Shown here piece by piece: positions 11,692-23,044 of a DNA stretch of 64,000 nucleotides. The DNA lies in NCBI GenBank assembly GCA_036250225.1, contig JAPZLL010000004.1, positions 372,001-436,000 of the forward strand. The letters run 5' to 3'. The position numbers and the translations under genes are program-made. The stretch's first letter is position 1. Each line of letters opens with the position of its first letter. This stretch comes from Cercophora sp. LCS_1. Lineage: Eukaryota > Ascomycota > Sordariomycetes > Sordariales > Lasiosphaeriaceae. Under the pieces are notes generated by a model. It saw only the letters and a program-made list of their open reading frames with translations. It was not told the origin of the DNA and did no database searches.

Positions 11692-12143
11692 GAGCGCATG
11701 GGTTACCGGATCAGACGTTGGGGAAAAATCGGGATTCACGACGGTTTTACTTCTATAACACGACATGTATGGTATGGGACACATGTCAAGTCATTGACGT
11801 CGTCAATTTGGACACATCAAATTACCCGACAGCTCGGGACACAGCATTCAGGAACCGACAGCGGCACGGGTAGAGTCCACAAATGAAACACCACGTCAAG
11901 ACCTTGGAATGCAGGTACCGGATAAACCCTACCAGGAACAGAATCTACCCGGGATGATGGCGCTTACACACTCTCATCCCCTCCCTCTCACGACATGTAT
12001 ATCTATCCCTCATGTCCATTGGCACTGCAACTCCTGGAGATCTCTCCACACGAGCTGGTAGATCACTCCTACCTACCGTGAAGATCCCAACAACGAAAAC
12101 GACAAACCAATAAACCCTGTCACACGTTCCTCCTTTTCCCAAA
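11692..12143. other. Intergenic region, nothing recognised
   Basis: This is the spacer between the phosphatase and the secreted repeat protein. The end is a C/A-rich leader running into the ATG at 12144. Confidence 0.4.
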
Positions 12144-12653
12144 ATGAAACTCCAAACCATCCTCCTCCCAGCCCTTTACCTCCTCACCCAACCCGCAACC
12201 ACAGCCCCACCACCCCACGTCATCCAAGTCCTCAACACCACAACCGTCCACATCGCCCCCATCTACCACCGCCAAACAACAAACAGCTCTGCAACCTCGC
12301 TCCTCCCAAGCTGGAACGCATCAGCGGTATTCACCTTCCGCCCAAGCAACACCTCGTCTTCAGTAGTAGCAGGCCGAACCACAGGATTGTCTTCTCGACA
12401 GGCATCCAGTTCGGCATCAGGAGGAGGTCTGATTGGCGGTTTGACGTCGGCACTGAGCTTGAACATTTCTGGGATTGCGACTGGGTTGCCGAATGTTACG
12501 AGGTCTAGTTTGTCTTTGCCGAGCTTGTCGTTGCCCAGTTTGACGCTTCCGAGCTTGTCGCTTCCGAGCTTGGGGCTGGGAGGTAGTAGCAGTGTGAGAT
12601 GGCCAAATTCGACGACGACGACGGCGAGGGCGAATTCTACTTCGAGGGGGTGA
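12144..12653 (+). CDS. Secreted Ser/Leu/Pro-repeat protein
   Basis: 169 aa, no intron; the ATG lies in the context ccaaaATGa. Residues 1-20 form a signal peptide (MKLQTILLPALYLLTQPATT). The mature protein is Ser/Thr-rich with several N-glycosylation sequons. It contains a tandem hydrophobic repeat around residues 122-142 built on the unit LSLPS, which is imperfect at DNA level (about 12505-12570). There is no cysteine-rich domain and no recognised family. A cell-wall or extracellular structural protein is plausible. Confidence 0.6.
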   Translation: MKLQTILLPALYLLTQPATTAPPPHVIQVLNTTTVHIAPIYHRQTTNSSATSLLPSWNASAVFTFRPSNTSSSVVAGRTTGLSSRQASSSASGGGLIGGLTSALSLNISGIATGLPNVTRSSLSLPSLSLPSLTLPSLSLPSLGLGGSSSVRWPNSTTTTARANSTSRG

Positions 12654-12871
12654 AGGGCAGGTAGGGGCTGGCGTGGATGGCGTTCAGGGGTGCCTCTGGT
12701 TCTCACTTATTCGTGCAACAATACCACTGCTCTTTTTGGTCCTGGGCGGCTTGGATTGATCTAAGATTGGCCTTTTTCTGTGAGCCCCTGATGCCACTGT
12801 GAATATGGACACGCCCAACCCAAGGCCAGTCCAACTCTTGTCACCCCCTGACCCAGCCTCCTCTGGTTTCT

Positions 12872-14049
12872 TCAACAAACCTCGCGCATCTCCTCATCCA
12901 CCACCCGTCTCGGCAACGGGGACGAAATAGTGGGCGGATGCACACTGTCCCCGGCCATGACCGGTGAGCCATCATAATTGACCCGATTCGAGCTCTGTTT
13001 CCTGGCCAAAAGCCCCGGAAAAGATCGATCAACCAACGGTTTGAACGTCAAGATGCAAGGAATGGCAATAGCCAAGTTCAACTCGACAAACGCCAGCACA
13101 ATCACCATCATCCCCTCATATGTCGGGTCAGTCGAGGTAACAGCCCGGTACATAAAGTACAGCCGTACCGACGCAACGATGCAAACCCTATCCGGCACGT
13201 CAGCACTCTCCTCCAGACCCACCAAGGACGGGAGACAAACGCGAAACCAAGGACAAACACAAAATACAACCAAAACTTTTGCCGCCACGGCAGCGTCATG
13301 GACCGAATAATCGGTATCGGCAAGAGCGTAATGACAAAATCGAGGGCAATGTGCAGCCACATCTCGATAAACCATTTCAGGTACGAGAAGCAGCGGTCGC
13401 GGGGGAGCTCAAAGTCCCAAAACGCCTGGACGGGGACGCAAAAGAAGATGTTGGAGAAGAGGATCCAGCTGCCGTGGACAGCGACGCCGGCAAAGACGAC
13501 ATAGGTTGCCTTCCTGAGAAGAGTGGAGCTGAAGACGTTGAGGAAGAGTAGCAGGATGGAGACCTTGGTCGCAATGACGGCGAGGCTGTAGATGAGGGTG
13601 GATGCGTAGGTCATCTGTCAACGTCACCTTGTCAGTGTTGTGGACTTCGGGGTTGAAACAAAAAGAAGCTCACGCGGTAAAAGGTCTTGAGTTGCTCGGG
13701 GCTGAGATCCCACGTGTGGATGCCATATCCGCTTTGAATCACTGCCGTAGTTCTTAATTAGCTACCGAAGCTACCGAAACTCGAGGGAAAGGGAGAGTTG
13801 CGTACTAATGATGGTGACAGCAAGATAAAGAACGGAAAGAATCTGTCACCGTCAGTCCCAAATACGCCTCACGACGCACGCATGTTGAGCTACCAGTGAG
13901 AAGAAAATGACCCAATCAGTAGGGCCAAGAACGCGAAGAATGTATCCCCGCGAGATGAAGCGCAAAGCAACACAGCAAGTAGCGACGACAACGCAAAGGT
14001 AACCCAACACCATGGGAGGCCGAACTCTATCGGCGTCCGGCGAGGACAT
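12872..14049 (-). CDS. PTH11-like fungal rhodopsin-domain integral membrane protein
   Basis: The five-exon minus-strand model has exons 14049-13894, 13842-13806, 13741-13674, 13614-13241 and 13187-12872, and gives 316 aa. Every intron has GT-AG ends and the phases agree. The protein shows the seven-helix pattern of the fungal rhodopsin-like family linked to PTH11 and SAT4-type proteins. Landmarks are TM1 in MVLGYLCVVVATCCVALRF, a TDWVIFF segment, a GYGIHTWDL loop, FVLGFAVCIVASVRLYFMY across the fourth splice, and a late helix in MMVIVLAFVELNLAIAIPC. The C-terminal tail is short and cytosolic. Some members act as surface-sensing GPCR-like receptors; the role of this one is unknown. Confidence 0.82.
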
Positions 14050-14733
14050 CCCTCAACAGCTGAGACTGGAGGCAGTCACTCATCTGGTTCGGCGCTAGAA
14101 GCTCACAAAAGCGTTGGAATCATGTTTGGAGAAGGATTGAAACCGCGGGGTCTCGCGGCTGATGAGATCTGAGCAGTGAGCGCAAAAAAGATCGTCATCC
14201 CGCGGTACCATATCCGATAAGATGCAGCACGAAATTGCGTGGCGCCCATCGGCTGCGAAACGACCATGCCCCGGTCGTTGCGGGAAAAAGGTGCTGACGC
14301 GACGAGCCCAGAACCGCGTTGTCGGTGGCGTCTAGGGGTCAAACAGATGGGGAGTTCCGTTTCTTGCGCGCCCTCCGACAGCCACTGTGATGGGGTTGCA
14401 GCTTCGGCCGTGTTCTGAAGGGCCATCACGCCACCCACTCGGTCGTAATTCGTCTCGAAGGGTACACATCCATCACCTAGCATCGCGGTAGGCAACAAGA
14501 CCGACTAAAGCTGCCTGGTTTGAGACAAGCCAAGTGCCGAGCGCGCTTGCGCGGTGCAGCCACCTCGTGCCGTCCCTGACCCGAGCGTAGGCTCCCGCTC
14601 CAACGGAAGTCATGCATACCCCTGAGCCAAACCCAGCCGCATCAGATCATGTCGAGGCAGCGCAACGGAACTTTTGGAAGCAACATCAAGGTGAAGGGAC
14701 CTCAAAACAATCCTATTTTTTCCACTTCGACAT
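14050..14733. other. Intergenic region, nothing recognised
   Basis: It separates the 5' end of the PTH11-like gene from the 3' end of the anthranilate synthase gene, both on the minus strand. No domain-bearing frame is present. Confidence 0.45.
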
Positions 14734-16587
14734 CTAAGCCCCTGCACCGAGGGTCTGGAGGCGGTACTGTTCATCGCCCTTCTTCCTCTCGTCCTCGATA
14801 ATGTCCTGGACCGACTTCGATCCCAGACCGTCGCCATAGTACTTCTCAGCCAGCTCGATACACCGCAAGTTGGCCGCAAGCTTGTTCATCGTCTCCATCC
14901 ACTCCTCCGTCTTCTCGCTGTCAAACACAATACCGCCGCCCGCCTGTAAATATGCGACTTCGTCCTTGACCAGCATTGTGCGAATCGCGATGCACGTATC
15001 CATCTGGCCCTCGTCTGTCACAACCTGACCGTCCTTCTCCACGCGAACGAGATCATACGCGAACCAACCCGCAGCGCCGGCGTAGATGCCACGCTTTTCC
15101 TGTTCCAAATCATAGATAAGCTCCATTGCGCGGATCTTGGGCGCTCCCGACACGGTTCCAGCTGGGAAAATCGATCGCATAGCATCCCAACGGGTGCACT
15201 CGGGCCGCAGCAGGCCGGAGACCTCCGAGGTGATGTGCTGGACGTGAGAGAACCGGTCAATCCGCATCAGCCTGTCGACCTTCACGGTGGATGGGTGGCA
15301 GACGCGGTTGACATCGTTCCTCGCCAAGTCGACCAACATGACGTGTTCGGCCCTATCCTTGGTCGAACTAAGGAGCTCGGTAGCGAGTTCGTCGTCCTCG
15401 GCGGGGTTCGCACCGCGCTTGATGGTGCCGGCGATGGCATGGTTGACAATACGCGGTCTCGAACGCGCCTCGGCTTCGGTATAGCCAAATCGAGAATCAA
15501 CTGGGAGAGAAGCGTAGCCGTCGGTCTTCATTAGGCACTCTGGCGAGGCACCCACGATGTAAAAGTCGGAGCAGGAGAGAAAAAACAGATATGGCGAGGG
15601 ATTGAGTGTCCGCAATGTCCTGTAAATGTTGAATGGGTGGATGCTAGTGCTGCGTGAGAATCGCTGCGACGGCACAGCCTGGATGATGTCTCCCTTGACG
15701 ATATGCCTCTTCAGGCTGGTGACAAACCCTTCGTATCCATGACGCCCAACGTTCGACGAGTATTGTTGCTCCGAGATCGGCTTGCCGGGGTTCGTTGGCG
15801 GAAGAGGCGTTTCGGGTTGCTGGATCAAATCAAGTGTTGATCGTATCGTCGCGCAAGCCTCCTCATATGCTGCTTGGAAGTCGGCACCAACGTCCTCGGG
15901 TAGTCTCATATGGGTAACGATGGTAAAGGTGGAAAAGAAGTGGTCAAACGCCACGATAGTGTCAAAGATCATGAACAAAGCTTCGGGGATATGAAGGTTG
16001 TCTTTGAGCGCGCGCGCGGTCTTGGGCTCAAAGTACTTGATACAATCGTATGAGATGTACCCAACAGCACCTCCGGTCAGCTTGGGTAGTCGAAGGGAAG
16101 GAATGCTGACAACCCTGTCGTTGGAGAGCTGGGCCTGAAGGGCCTGGAGCGGATCGCCACCGATTTCATAGCCAGGGCCCGTTTGCAGAACCTTCCTGGG
16201 GTCTTCAAATATCAGTCAGGAGCAACTGCAGACTCAGCAACACAAGTTGACTCACTAGCTCCGATAAAGCTATATCGCCCAACGGTCTCAGTGCTACCGG
16301 TAGCACTCTCAAGCAGGAATGAGAACTCGGTCGTCGCCCTAGTGATGTCAGCGGGCGCCAACGGCCGGTTTCGGGGTCCACGAGGCCAATTGGCCGGACC
16401 AGGACCGCTGAGATGCTTACCCCGCCGAGAGCTTCAGGTATATGGCCGAAGGCGTCAGGAGATCTGAGGGAAGAGAGATGCAAACCGGCAGCAGGGTCGG
16501 GCGCGGGGTTGCTTGGCGCGTTTGCTCAAAGAGCGCCTGCGCATCGGCAACGGTGGGCCGGATGTCAAGCTTCGCCGGTGAAGCCAT
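14734..16587 (-). CDS. TRP2: Anthranilate synthase component I
   Basis: It catalyses chorismate plus glutamine (or ammonia) to anthranilate, the first step of tryptophan synthesis, with a separate glutamine amidotransferase. Exons are 16587-16421, 16338-16256 and 16202-14734 with matching phases; 572 aa. The N-terminal regulatory part carries the LLES element (FSFLLESATG) linked to tryptophan feedback in this family. The chorismate-binding domain follows: AGTIKRGANPAEDD, LVDLARNDVNRV, HITSEVSG, FPAGTVSGAPKIRAME and the glycine-rich LQAGGGIVFDSE near the end. Length and motifs are those of a full fungal enzyme. A Gcn4/CPC1-type site lies upstream. Confidence 0.95.
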
Positions 16588-16722
16588 GGCGTCTGGTTAT
16601 GGAGAAGAATGCGAGCAGAAAACAGGGGACCGATCGTTAGCAGTTGCGGGCTCAACCTGAGAGCTGGCCGTTCCTGACCCAATTGATGCCAGCTTCTTTT
16701 TTTCCACCGCTCCCGGCCTCCG

Positions 16723-16729
16723 TGAGTCA
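16723..16729. promoter_or_regulatory. Gcn4/CPC1 (cross-pathway control) binding site
   Basis: The heptamer TGAGTCA matches the Gcn4/CPC1/CpcA consensus TGA(C/G)TCA exactly and lies 136 nt upstream of the anthranilate synthase ATG. In fungi this site induces amino-acid synthesis genes on starvation. A 7-mer can occur by chance, but position and gene class agree. Confidence 0.6.
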
Positions 16730-16980
16730 TGTGGTGGGGCAACTGAGATGGCGGGGCAGCGATAAGATAGCGCACCTCAATGGTCACCAGCGATTCTCAC
16801 GGCACAAACGTCACCTGGGACGTCAGGTTTCTTGGGCCAGAGAGGGGCCTCTAGAATTTCATCCCTACCTATCGTTTTTTTCCAGCTATTTAATGCAATC
16901 TTCCGTCTGCAATAGCTGCAACCTCCCCACATTCTCTTTGCTACGCGCAGGCCACTCACTCACTGAAAGATCGCACCGAA

Positions 16981-17328
16981 ATGGCTCCTTTGTCCCAAAC
17001 ACTGCTGGCGCCGAAATCGGACCAAGCTCAACAAACACAAAGTCCTCTATCAGTTGTTCTCGACGGAATTCTCCACATTGGTGGTGTGTTTAATGATCAG
17101 TTTAAGGACCAAGTATTTCATGATGTATCATTCCCAAACCTTCACTTTCACTCAACCCTTTTCGACAACTTAATGTCATTGGCGCGTCTTGAAGGTGAGA
17201 ATATGCATCACTCACAAAAACGCCTAATCTTTCATCTACAAGTAGCATTCGAGTCAACCCAAGGGATGTTTCCTTTCGCAGTTATCATTGCTTTGCTTTC
17301 CAACTCCCTGCTCATACCAAAGTCCTAA
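16981..17328 (+). CDS. Possible small hypothetical protein
   Basis: 115 codons opening with ATG after a pyrimidine-rich leader; a TTTAAT-like element lies near 16890. The translation has normal complexity and two hydrophobic stretches (SPLSVVLDGILHIGGVF and FPFAVIIALLSNSLLI). No family, signal peptide or domain is recognised. It sits in a spacer between two minus-strand genes. It may be a chance frame. Confidence 0.25.
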   Translation: MAPLSQTLLAPKSDQAQQTQSPLSVVLDGILHIGGVFNDQFKDQVFHDVSFPNLHFHSTLFDNLMSLARLEGENMHHSQKRLIFHLQVAFESTQGMFPFAVIIALLSNSLLIPKS

Positions 17329-17507
17329 ATCCCATGCATGAAATCATCAATCGTACACTCGTGGTTCGTTCTCCGCCTTCATCATTTGCCAACCCACTCC
17401 CTCTCAGGTATACAGCCCCCCCACCCCCCGTGCATGTATCTCACTCTGCCTGGTCGCCTCATACCTCAGTCCCTTCCTATTTTACCACCTCACTCAGCCG
17501 GCGCGAC

Positions 17508-18044
17508 TCAATACTCCCGATTCCTACTCTTCCTCCCGTCATACTCATAAACATATGGCGGCACCCTGGGACTCCGCTCCCTCATCACAGCAGCGGGGGT
17601 CACCGACCTCGATCTCCCCCGACTGTGATGCCTATGACTGTGGTGCGAATGCCTCGACCTCGACCGCCCACCGTGTCTCACAGGCGTGACATGCCTCGCC
17701 GGGTGTTCATCTCTCACGCCATCATACCATGCCTTGCCACCGGGATTTGCGCTCGCACCGGGCGGTGCGCCGAGATTGCTGCACGATCGGAAGATCCAGA
17801 CGAGCAAGACGAAGCCGACGATGGACCCGATGACGATGCCTGCGATGGCGCCGGGCGTGAGGGTCTGCGCATCTGTTGGTCCGTTGTCGCGTGAGTTGGT
17901 GTTATCCGGGGCTGTGACGACAGTAACAGTCGTGTCGGCTTGACGGTTGACGAGCGAAGGTGGAGTGAGCAACGTCCGCGTGGGCGTGAGAGTGTGGAGG
18001 AGGATAGACTCGAGGGCCCGCGGTATTTGGGCGATGGGGGCCAT
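17508..18044 (-). CDS. Single-pass membrane protein with Arg/Ser/His-rich cytosolic tail
   Basis: 178 aa, single exon, ATG at 18044. A Thr-rich segment of about 65 residues (DTTVTVVTAPDNTNS) is followed by one strong transmembrane helix (AIAGIVIGSIVGFVLLVWIF). A tail dense in Arg, Ser and His follows (GRSRSRHSHHSHRHHSRG), and the C terminus is Tyr-rich (PPYVYEYDG). The layout recalls fungal single-pass wall-sensor or Mid2-like proteins, but no cleavable signal peptide is clear and no homology is claimed. Confidence 0.6.
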   Translation of the reverse strand: MAPIAQIPRALESILLHTLTPTRTLLTPPSLVNRQADTTVTVVTAPDNTNSRDNGPTDAQTLTPGAIAGIVIGSIVGFVLLVWIFRSCSNLGAPPGASANPGGKAWYDGVRDEHPARHVTPVRHGGRSRSRHSHHSHRHHSRGRSRSVTPAAVMRERSPRVPPYVYEYDGRKSRNREY

Positions 18045-18733
18045 TGTGAGCTCGCCGGACTGGCGCCGTGAGTTGGGACGGGAGATAATGGGGTTGACTT
18101 TATATCGTCGACGATAGGCCCGGGTCCCTCTTCCCGCCAGCTAGTTAGGAACATTCTGCTTCTCATACCAAGCTCTTCGTCCAATGTGTTGCAACCGGTG
18201 ATGTAATGGTACATGAAGGTGGGCGTGTTGTATAAAATGGGACTAGTCCTGAAACACGTTCAGGGCAACCAGACACGAGATCGACCCGAGCAGATGCTGG
18301 TGTGGGCATTAGCGCCGCTCGGGGTTCCCAAACCGCCCGTCCATCAAGGAACAAGGCTTGCCGTGGTGCCCAACTCGTGAAGGAACAGGATTTAGCCCTA
18401 TTCCCCGTGTGTCGTTCGTCCTTGGGGGCATGTTTACGCCACATCCACCTGTCAGGTTCACGCCGCGTGGCCACCAACCGTGGAAAGATTGCTGATACCG
18501 GCTTTGTTAGTGGATCTGGGTGATTAAAGCGCTGCCACTAACAGCGGCGATAGTGATCCACACCACAATACCCCTGTTGTCACTTGCTGGTGCGGACGAA
18601 ACCCTCCGACGCAAGATGATGTCATATCTCCATCACCGCCAATATCGCGAGAATTGACTCTCTCTGGTCCAAACTTCACGTTCTGAGTCATCGAGGGTGG
18701 TTGGAGAAGGTACTGAAACGATACGACTCTCAG
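18045..18733. other. Intergenic region, nothing recognised
   Basis: This is the spacer between the membrane-protein 5' end and the 3' end of the HET-ankyrin gene. No supported frame. Confidence 0.45.
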
Positions 18734-21700
18734 TCATATCATATTCTCCGGCTGGAGCGAAGTTGCTCTCGGCTTGACCTGATGCTCCTCTTCCTCGTCA
18801 CTCGACGTCTCCTCAAACAACGAAGTCAAGTTCGGCTCGGACATCCTGGTGGTTGGCGGAGGGGCTGTCGAAATTGCTGTAGCAGGATCCTCGTCGAGAA
18901 ATAACGCAGGTTCGTCCGGATCGGTCATGTCAGAAACACTGCCCTCTCCATCGTCCAAATCATCATCAACCTCAACCTCATCCTCGCTGACCTGAACTCC
19001 CGCGTGACCCATTTGGCCGTCATCTGTGAGCGTCGGTGTTGGGCCACGTATGAGAATCAGTTGTCTTCGCAGCTCCTCCTGTCCCAGTTCTTTTCGCAGC
19101 TCCTCCTGTCCCAATTCTTTCAGATATCTCTCAATCTCGGGATGGCCGTAATGACTCGCCAGGTCGATGCAGGGCGAGAAGTGTGACCTACTATAAACTA
19201 AATTCAAGTGAAAGGTGATACTGCCACCATCCTCGTTGTCGACTAGTATGGCGTGACGATATTCGTGGGACGAGGGCGTCCTTGTGCACCCAGCTTCACA
19301 AAGCGCTTTCACGCAATCAAGCCAGCCATTAGCAACCGCCACAGCGATGGGGGCAATCACGATGCCATCCAGGTCGAACGGTTGGTCTGGGTCTTCCCCT
19401 CGTTGCAAAAAGACATTCAGGGTCTCAGCATCACCTGACAGCAACGCCAGGTGAAAACACCTCATTGGCCCAGATTCGATCACTCCCGCTTCCAGCAGAA
19501 TCTCGACTGTCCTGGCATGGCCTCCGCGAGACGCCACTTGCAGCGGTGTCCTCCCCAGGTTGTCGTAGTTGATGGGGTTGGCAAGATGGTGGATTAGGAG
19601 CTCTGCTATCTCATAGTGACCAGCGGCCGCGGCATGCCAGAGCGGCGTCCGGTCGTGGTGATCCGGAGGGTCGATGCTACTGACCATAGCAATGTCGACA
19701 ATAGCTTTGACAGCCTCGTAGTTGCCCATAGCAGCGGCGCGATGCAAAGGCGTTTCCCGAAAAGTGTTATAGCGATCATTTGTGTAGTAGATGGACCCAT
19801 CGGTATCAGACGATCGTAAAAACCTTTCAAGCACCCCCTTTACCTGCTCGCTTCGCATGTACGAAGCAGCCAGGTGAGCAATAGGCTCCCTCGCATCGTT
19901 CTTCCCGATCCAGTCCGGCCTCTCGTCCTCCCAGCCGCTTGGGAGAGCAGCAATCAGGTCCTCCAATAACTCGTATTGGCCCAAAAGAATGGCGAGATGG
20001 ATGGCAGAGAGTTGTGTGCCTGTCCTGCTCAGAACATCGGCACCGTGATCGAGCAGAACGCGAAGAACATCGCGGTTCCCCAAAGCCGCGGCCCAATGAA
20101 TGGGTCGGAACCTGCGGAAAAGATCCAACCAGGGCGGCTGCTCTTCTTGCTCCGTTGGCTTCACGCGGGTCTGCACTTCGACCATTGCACTGCTCAGTGG
20201 GCTTCGGAGAAGCTCCGAGACTGCCGCCACGTCGTTTTTGATGCAAGCTTTCGTCAACAAGAGTGAGAAGTAAAGCCGGAAGGGGGTATCCTCATAACCT
20301 CCCCCGCCGGTGAACTCTTGTTCCAGACCAATCTCCATGATCTTCGCCACGGAAAAAACCTGTGGGAACGTTGGTTTCCCCAGACTATGCCGAGATACTG
20401 GTCCCGTAGCGTTCGGTTTCCGAGGGAGTCGAATAGTTGCCCATCCTTTTGCCGGGACTCGAACCCTTGAGAGAAGTAACTTCTGATCAGCTTCCAGTGT
20501 CCCGAAACCCAAGCCAATATCCCAGGACTCCTCCAAAGTGGGAGCTTCTGCAACCGCAATGATGGCAGCTTCACGCTGAGTTTGGTGACGACCCAGCAGA
20601 CCGTCGTCAACACCTGACTCAAGTTCCGCCATTCCTGCAGTCACAGACTGGGGTATTGGCGCGGATTGCGGTTCGAAGATTTCCTGAAAGGCGAGAAAGA
20701 TATTTGTGCGATTGAGAGCCCGAATCGTCATCACCCGCGCGAGGAGGTGGGAGTAAGGGCACTCATCCTGTGGGGTGATGCGTCCTTTTTTGATAATATG
20801 GGAACTATCAAAGTTCGAGGCGGTGACGGCCAAGTGTTGGTATGATCTCGGGAACCCCCGTACTGGTTGTTGTGTGCACCAGAGGCGCCGAGGGCCCTCG
20901 TGGCCCGGGGCCAGCCCGACAAAAACGTCAACTGCATCTCCAGGGCTGCGATTGCGATGTCTCAAGGCGTATCGGAAGGCGCCGAGAACACTGTTTGGGA
21001 GTGTTGCCGTTGGCTTTAGCGTGAAGCTCGCTTGGTTCCAGTTCTCGGCGGGGTAGATGTCGAGAAGCCGGATGGGGATTTGAAGCGTTGGGAGGAATCC
21101 CTGTTGAAATATGTCTTGTCCCACAACAATATCCGGAAGCCCATAGGTGGGCAGTTGCTTGACGTAGATGTAGCGATAGCTATCTCCCTCCTGGTGCAGT
21201 GTCAGGTCTCTTGATGGCAGAGAGACAACATTCTCAGGTGACACGCGGGCAAACTGGTCGCCGCCGAGCGACGTTAGGAGGATAGCAGCGTTGTGATATT
21301 GCCCATCTGGAGCTATATACGGCGCACAGTTCAGGACGCCAAAAAACTCGTCACTTCGTTCCCTGTCATCGTCGTCCACGTCGCCAGGGGGGCTCACCGG
21401 CTTGAGATACAACCTTATGTGTAAGCCGGCATTGGTCATTGTGAAAGGTGCGCTGACTCGTGTCGTGTCCCGAGGGAGCGGGTCAAATCCAGAGGTGGCG
21501 AAGAATGAGGGGCTGGATGATAAGAGGCCAGACAGCTGGAAGCGCAAAGGGTCATCCCATGGACATCTCCAAGCAAAGATAGACTGGTCGTCCGTCGCTA
21601 TCATCCCGTTAGAAACACCGTTGAGCTGAGCAAGGTCACGAAGGCGGTTAGGACTCACACTTGATGATCTCTTCTTGAAGTCTGACAAAGGCTCTGTCGC

Positions 21701-22499
21701 CCTCTCCATACAGCAGGGGCATGTTAACTCCAAAGATACCCATCAGACAGTAAGCTTTGTCCTCTGGGCGTGTTGTCTCGCGGCGAGCAGCCCACCTCAT
21801 CCGTCTGGCCACGCTGAACTCATCCAGATCGAGTCTCCCCTCCAGCAAGTCACCATCTATGCCTGTTATGTTGCTGATGAGGTCTGGGAATTTGTCTGGC
21901 CTGGACAGGCCGGCGCGAAGACCCAGCTTGTTGCCAAGCAAGTGCCACTTGCTGTTGTAGAAGTGAACGTTGGCTGGGGCGATGAGCTCCTGCAAAGTCC
22001 AGCCTCTTGTGAACCAGCGACTGGACCGCAACGCTTCCACAATAGCCGGGAGTTGTGATTCATTGTAATGGTCATCGTTCTCTCGCGTCAAAAACTTGTG
22101 GTCTTGGCTACCCGGTTTGTGGTGGACATCGTCGAGAAACGCGTAGCAAACGGCGGCATTTCTGTAGTACCGAAACATACTGTTGATGGCTTCTGACAGC
22201 TCCGCACTCGAGGACTTGTTGATGCAGCACGTGTCGATCCAAATGTACCTGTGACGCTCGGATTTTGCAAGACGCGCTGCCTCCTTGATCTTGAGGAAAC
22301 CCCGCTTCTTGGTGACGGAGTGTGTGAAAAGACCGCGGGCACCTGTTTGCGAGAGCAAACCCGCCGAGAACTCCTGCAGTTCTTCGAAGCTGACTTCATC
22401 GTCATCGGTCCCCCAGGTGTGGGACAAGATGGCATACGGAGGAAGATCGTTGTCATGTTTGCTGACAAGACGGAGCGTTGTCGTGTCGACGAGTCGCAT
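18734..22499 (-). CDS. HET-domain protein with C-terminal ankyrin repeats
   Basis: Two exons, 22499-21659 and 21597-18734, joined by a 61-nt intron (gtgagt...gatag, TCTAAC branch site); 1234 aa. The start is the ATG before MRLVDTTTLRLV, where the HET domain begins. HET landmarks are YAILSHTWG, YIWIDTCCINK and RGWTLQELIAP. After the splice, STDDQSIFAWRCPWDDP matches the region that follows HET in many such proteins (DUF8212). About six ankyrin repeats follow (roughly residues 770-1055), with units such as TPLHRAAAMGNYEAVKAI and TPLQVASRGGHARTVEILL. The tail is acidic and contains a perfect 9-residue duplication (KELGQEELR-type). HET proteins trigger heterokaryon-incompatibility cell death; the ankyrins are probably the sensor part. 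Confidence 0.92.
19070..19123 (-). repeat. Two-copy 27-bp in-frame tandem repeat in the HET-ankyrin gene
   Basis: Units at 19070-19096 and 19097-19123 differ by only a few bases. They encode two consecutive 9-residue Glu/Leu-rich units, probably helical. Confidence 0.75.
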
Positions 22500-23044
22500 G
22501 GTGTGGCGCAAATGAGAAAAACGACACTTGGTAAAGTGACATAGTCGTTGGTTTTCACCGATTTGCAGTCGTCTCGTTCGGCGGGTGCTGCCCTGTTGAT
22601 CACCAGACCAAAATTTGCCGCTGGTCCAGGTGAACCTAGCGGAGAGGGGAAGCGCGACTGTCAGCTCGCCGCACACGTGACTACCCAGTTTGCGACCAGG
22701 TTCGCGATGCGCACGGGCAACCCCTGCTCCTTCCCGGCCTTCCGAACGTGCCACGGCACTGGTTGTCACACTCGAACGGCCCCGAGTCCAAGGTTTGGGT
22801 TTTCGTCATTTCCCACTGCGAACGAAGCAACATATCGTCTCCGCTTCAAACGTTACTAACATGGCAGTTCACACAAGTTATCAACGCATTACATTGGTCG
22901 TCTAGCATACCGAAATCGTGACAAGATCGTGAATCCTTCCCGTTGACCCAGAGCCCAGCCCGAGATTCACCATCGCCCCGTTGCGTTTTCACCCAATCCA
23001 CAACGCCGAAACTCCTCCCATGATGCTGCAGCCGGCCAGGCCAT
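22500..23044. other. Intergenic region, nothing recognised
   Basis: A frame continuous with the HET gene extends upstream to about 22769 but lacks family resemblance before the ATG at 22499. It is treated as 5' flank. Confidence 0.4.

Noticed and set aside
22500..22769. N-terminal extension of the HET protein
   Set aside because: The frame is open but no ATG fits better than 22499, where the HET domain begins directly.
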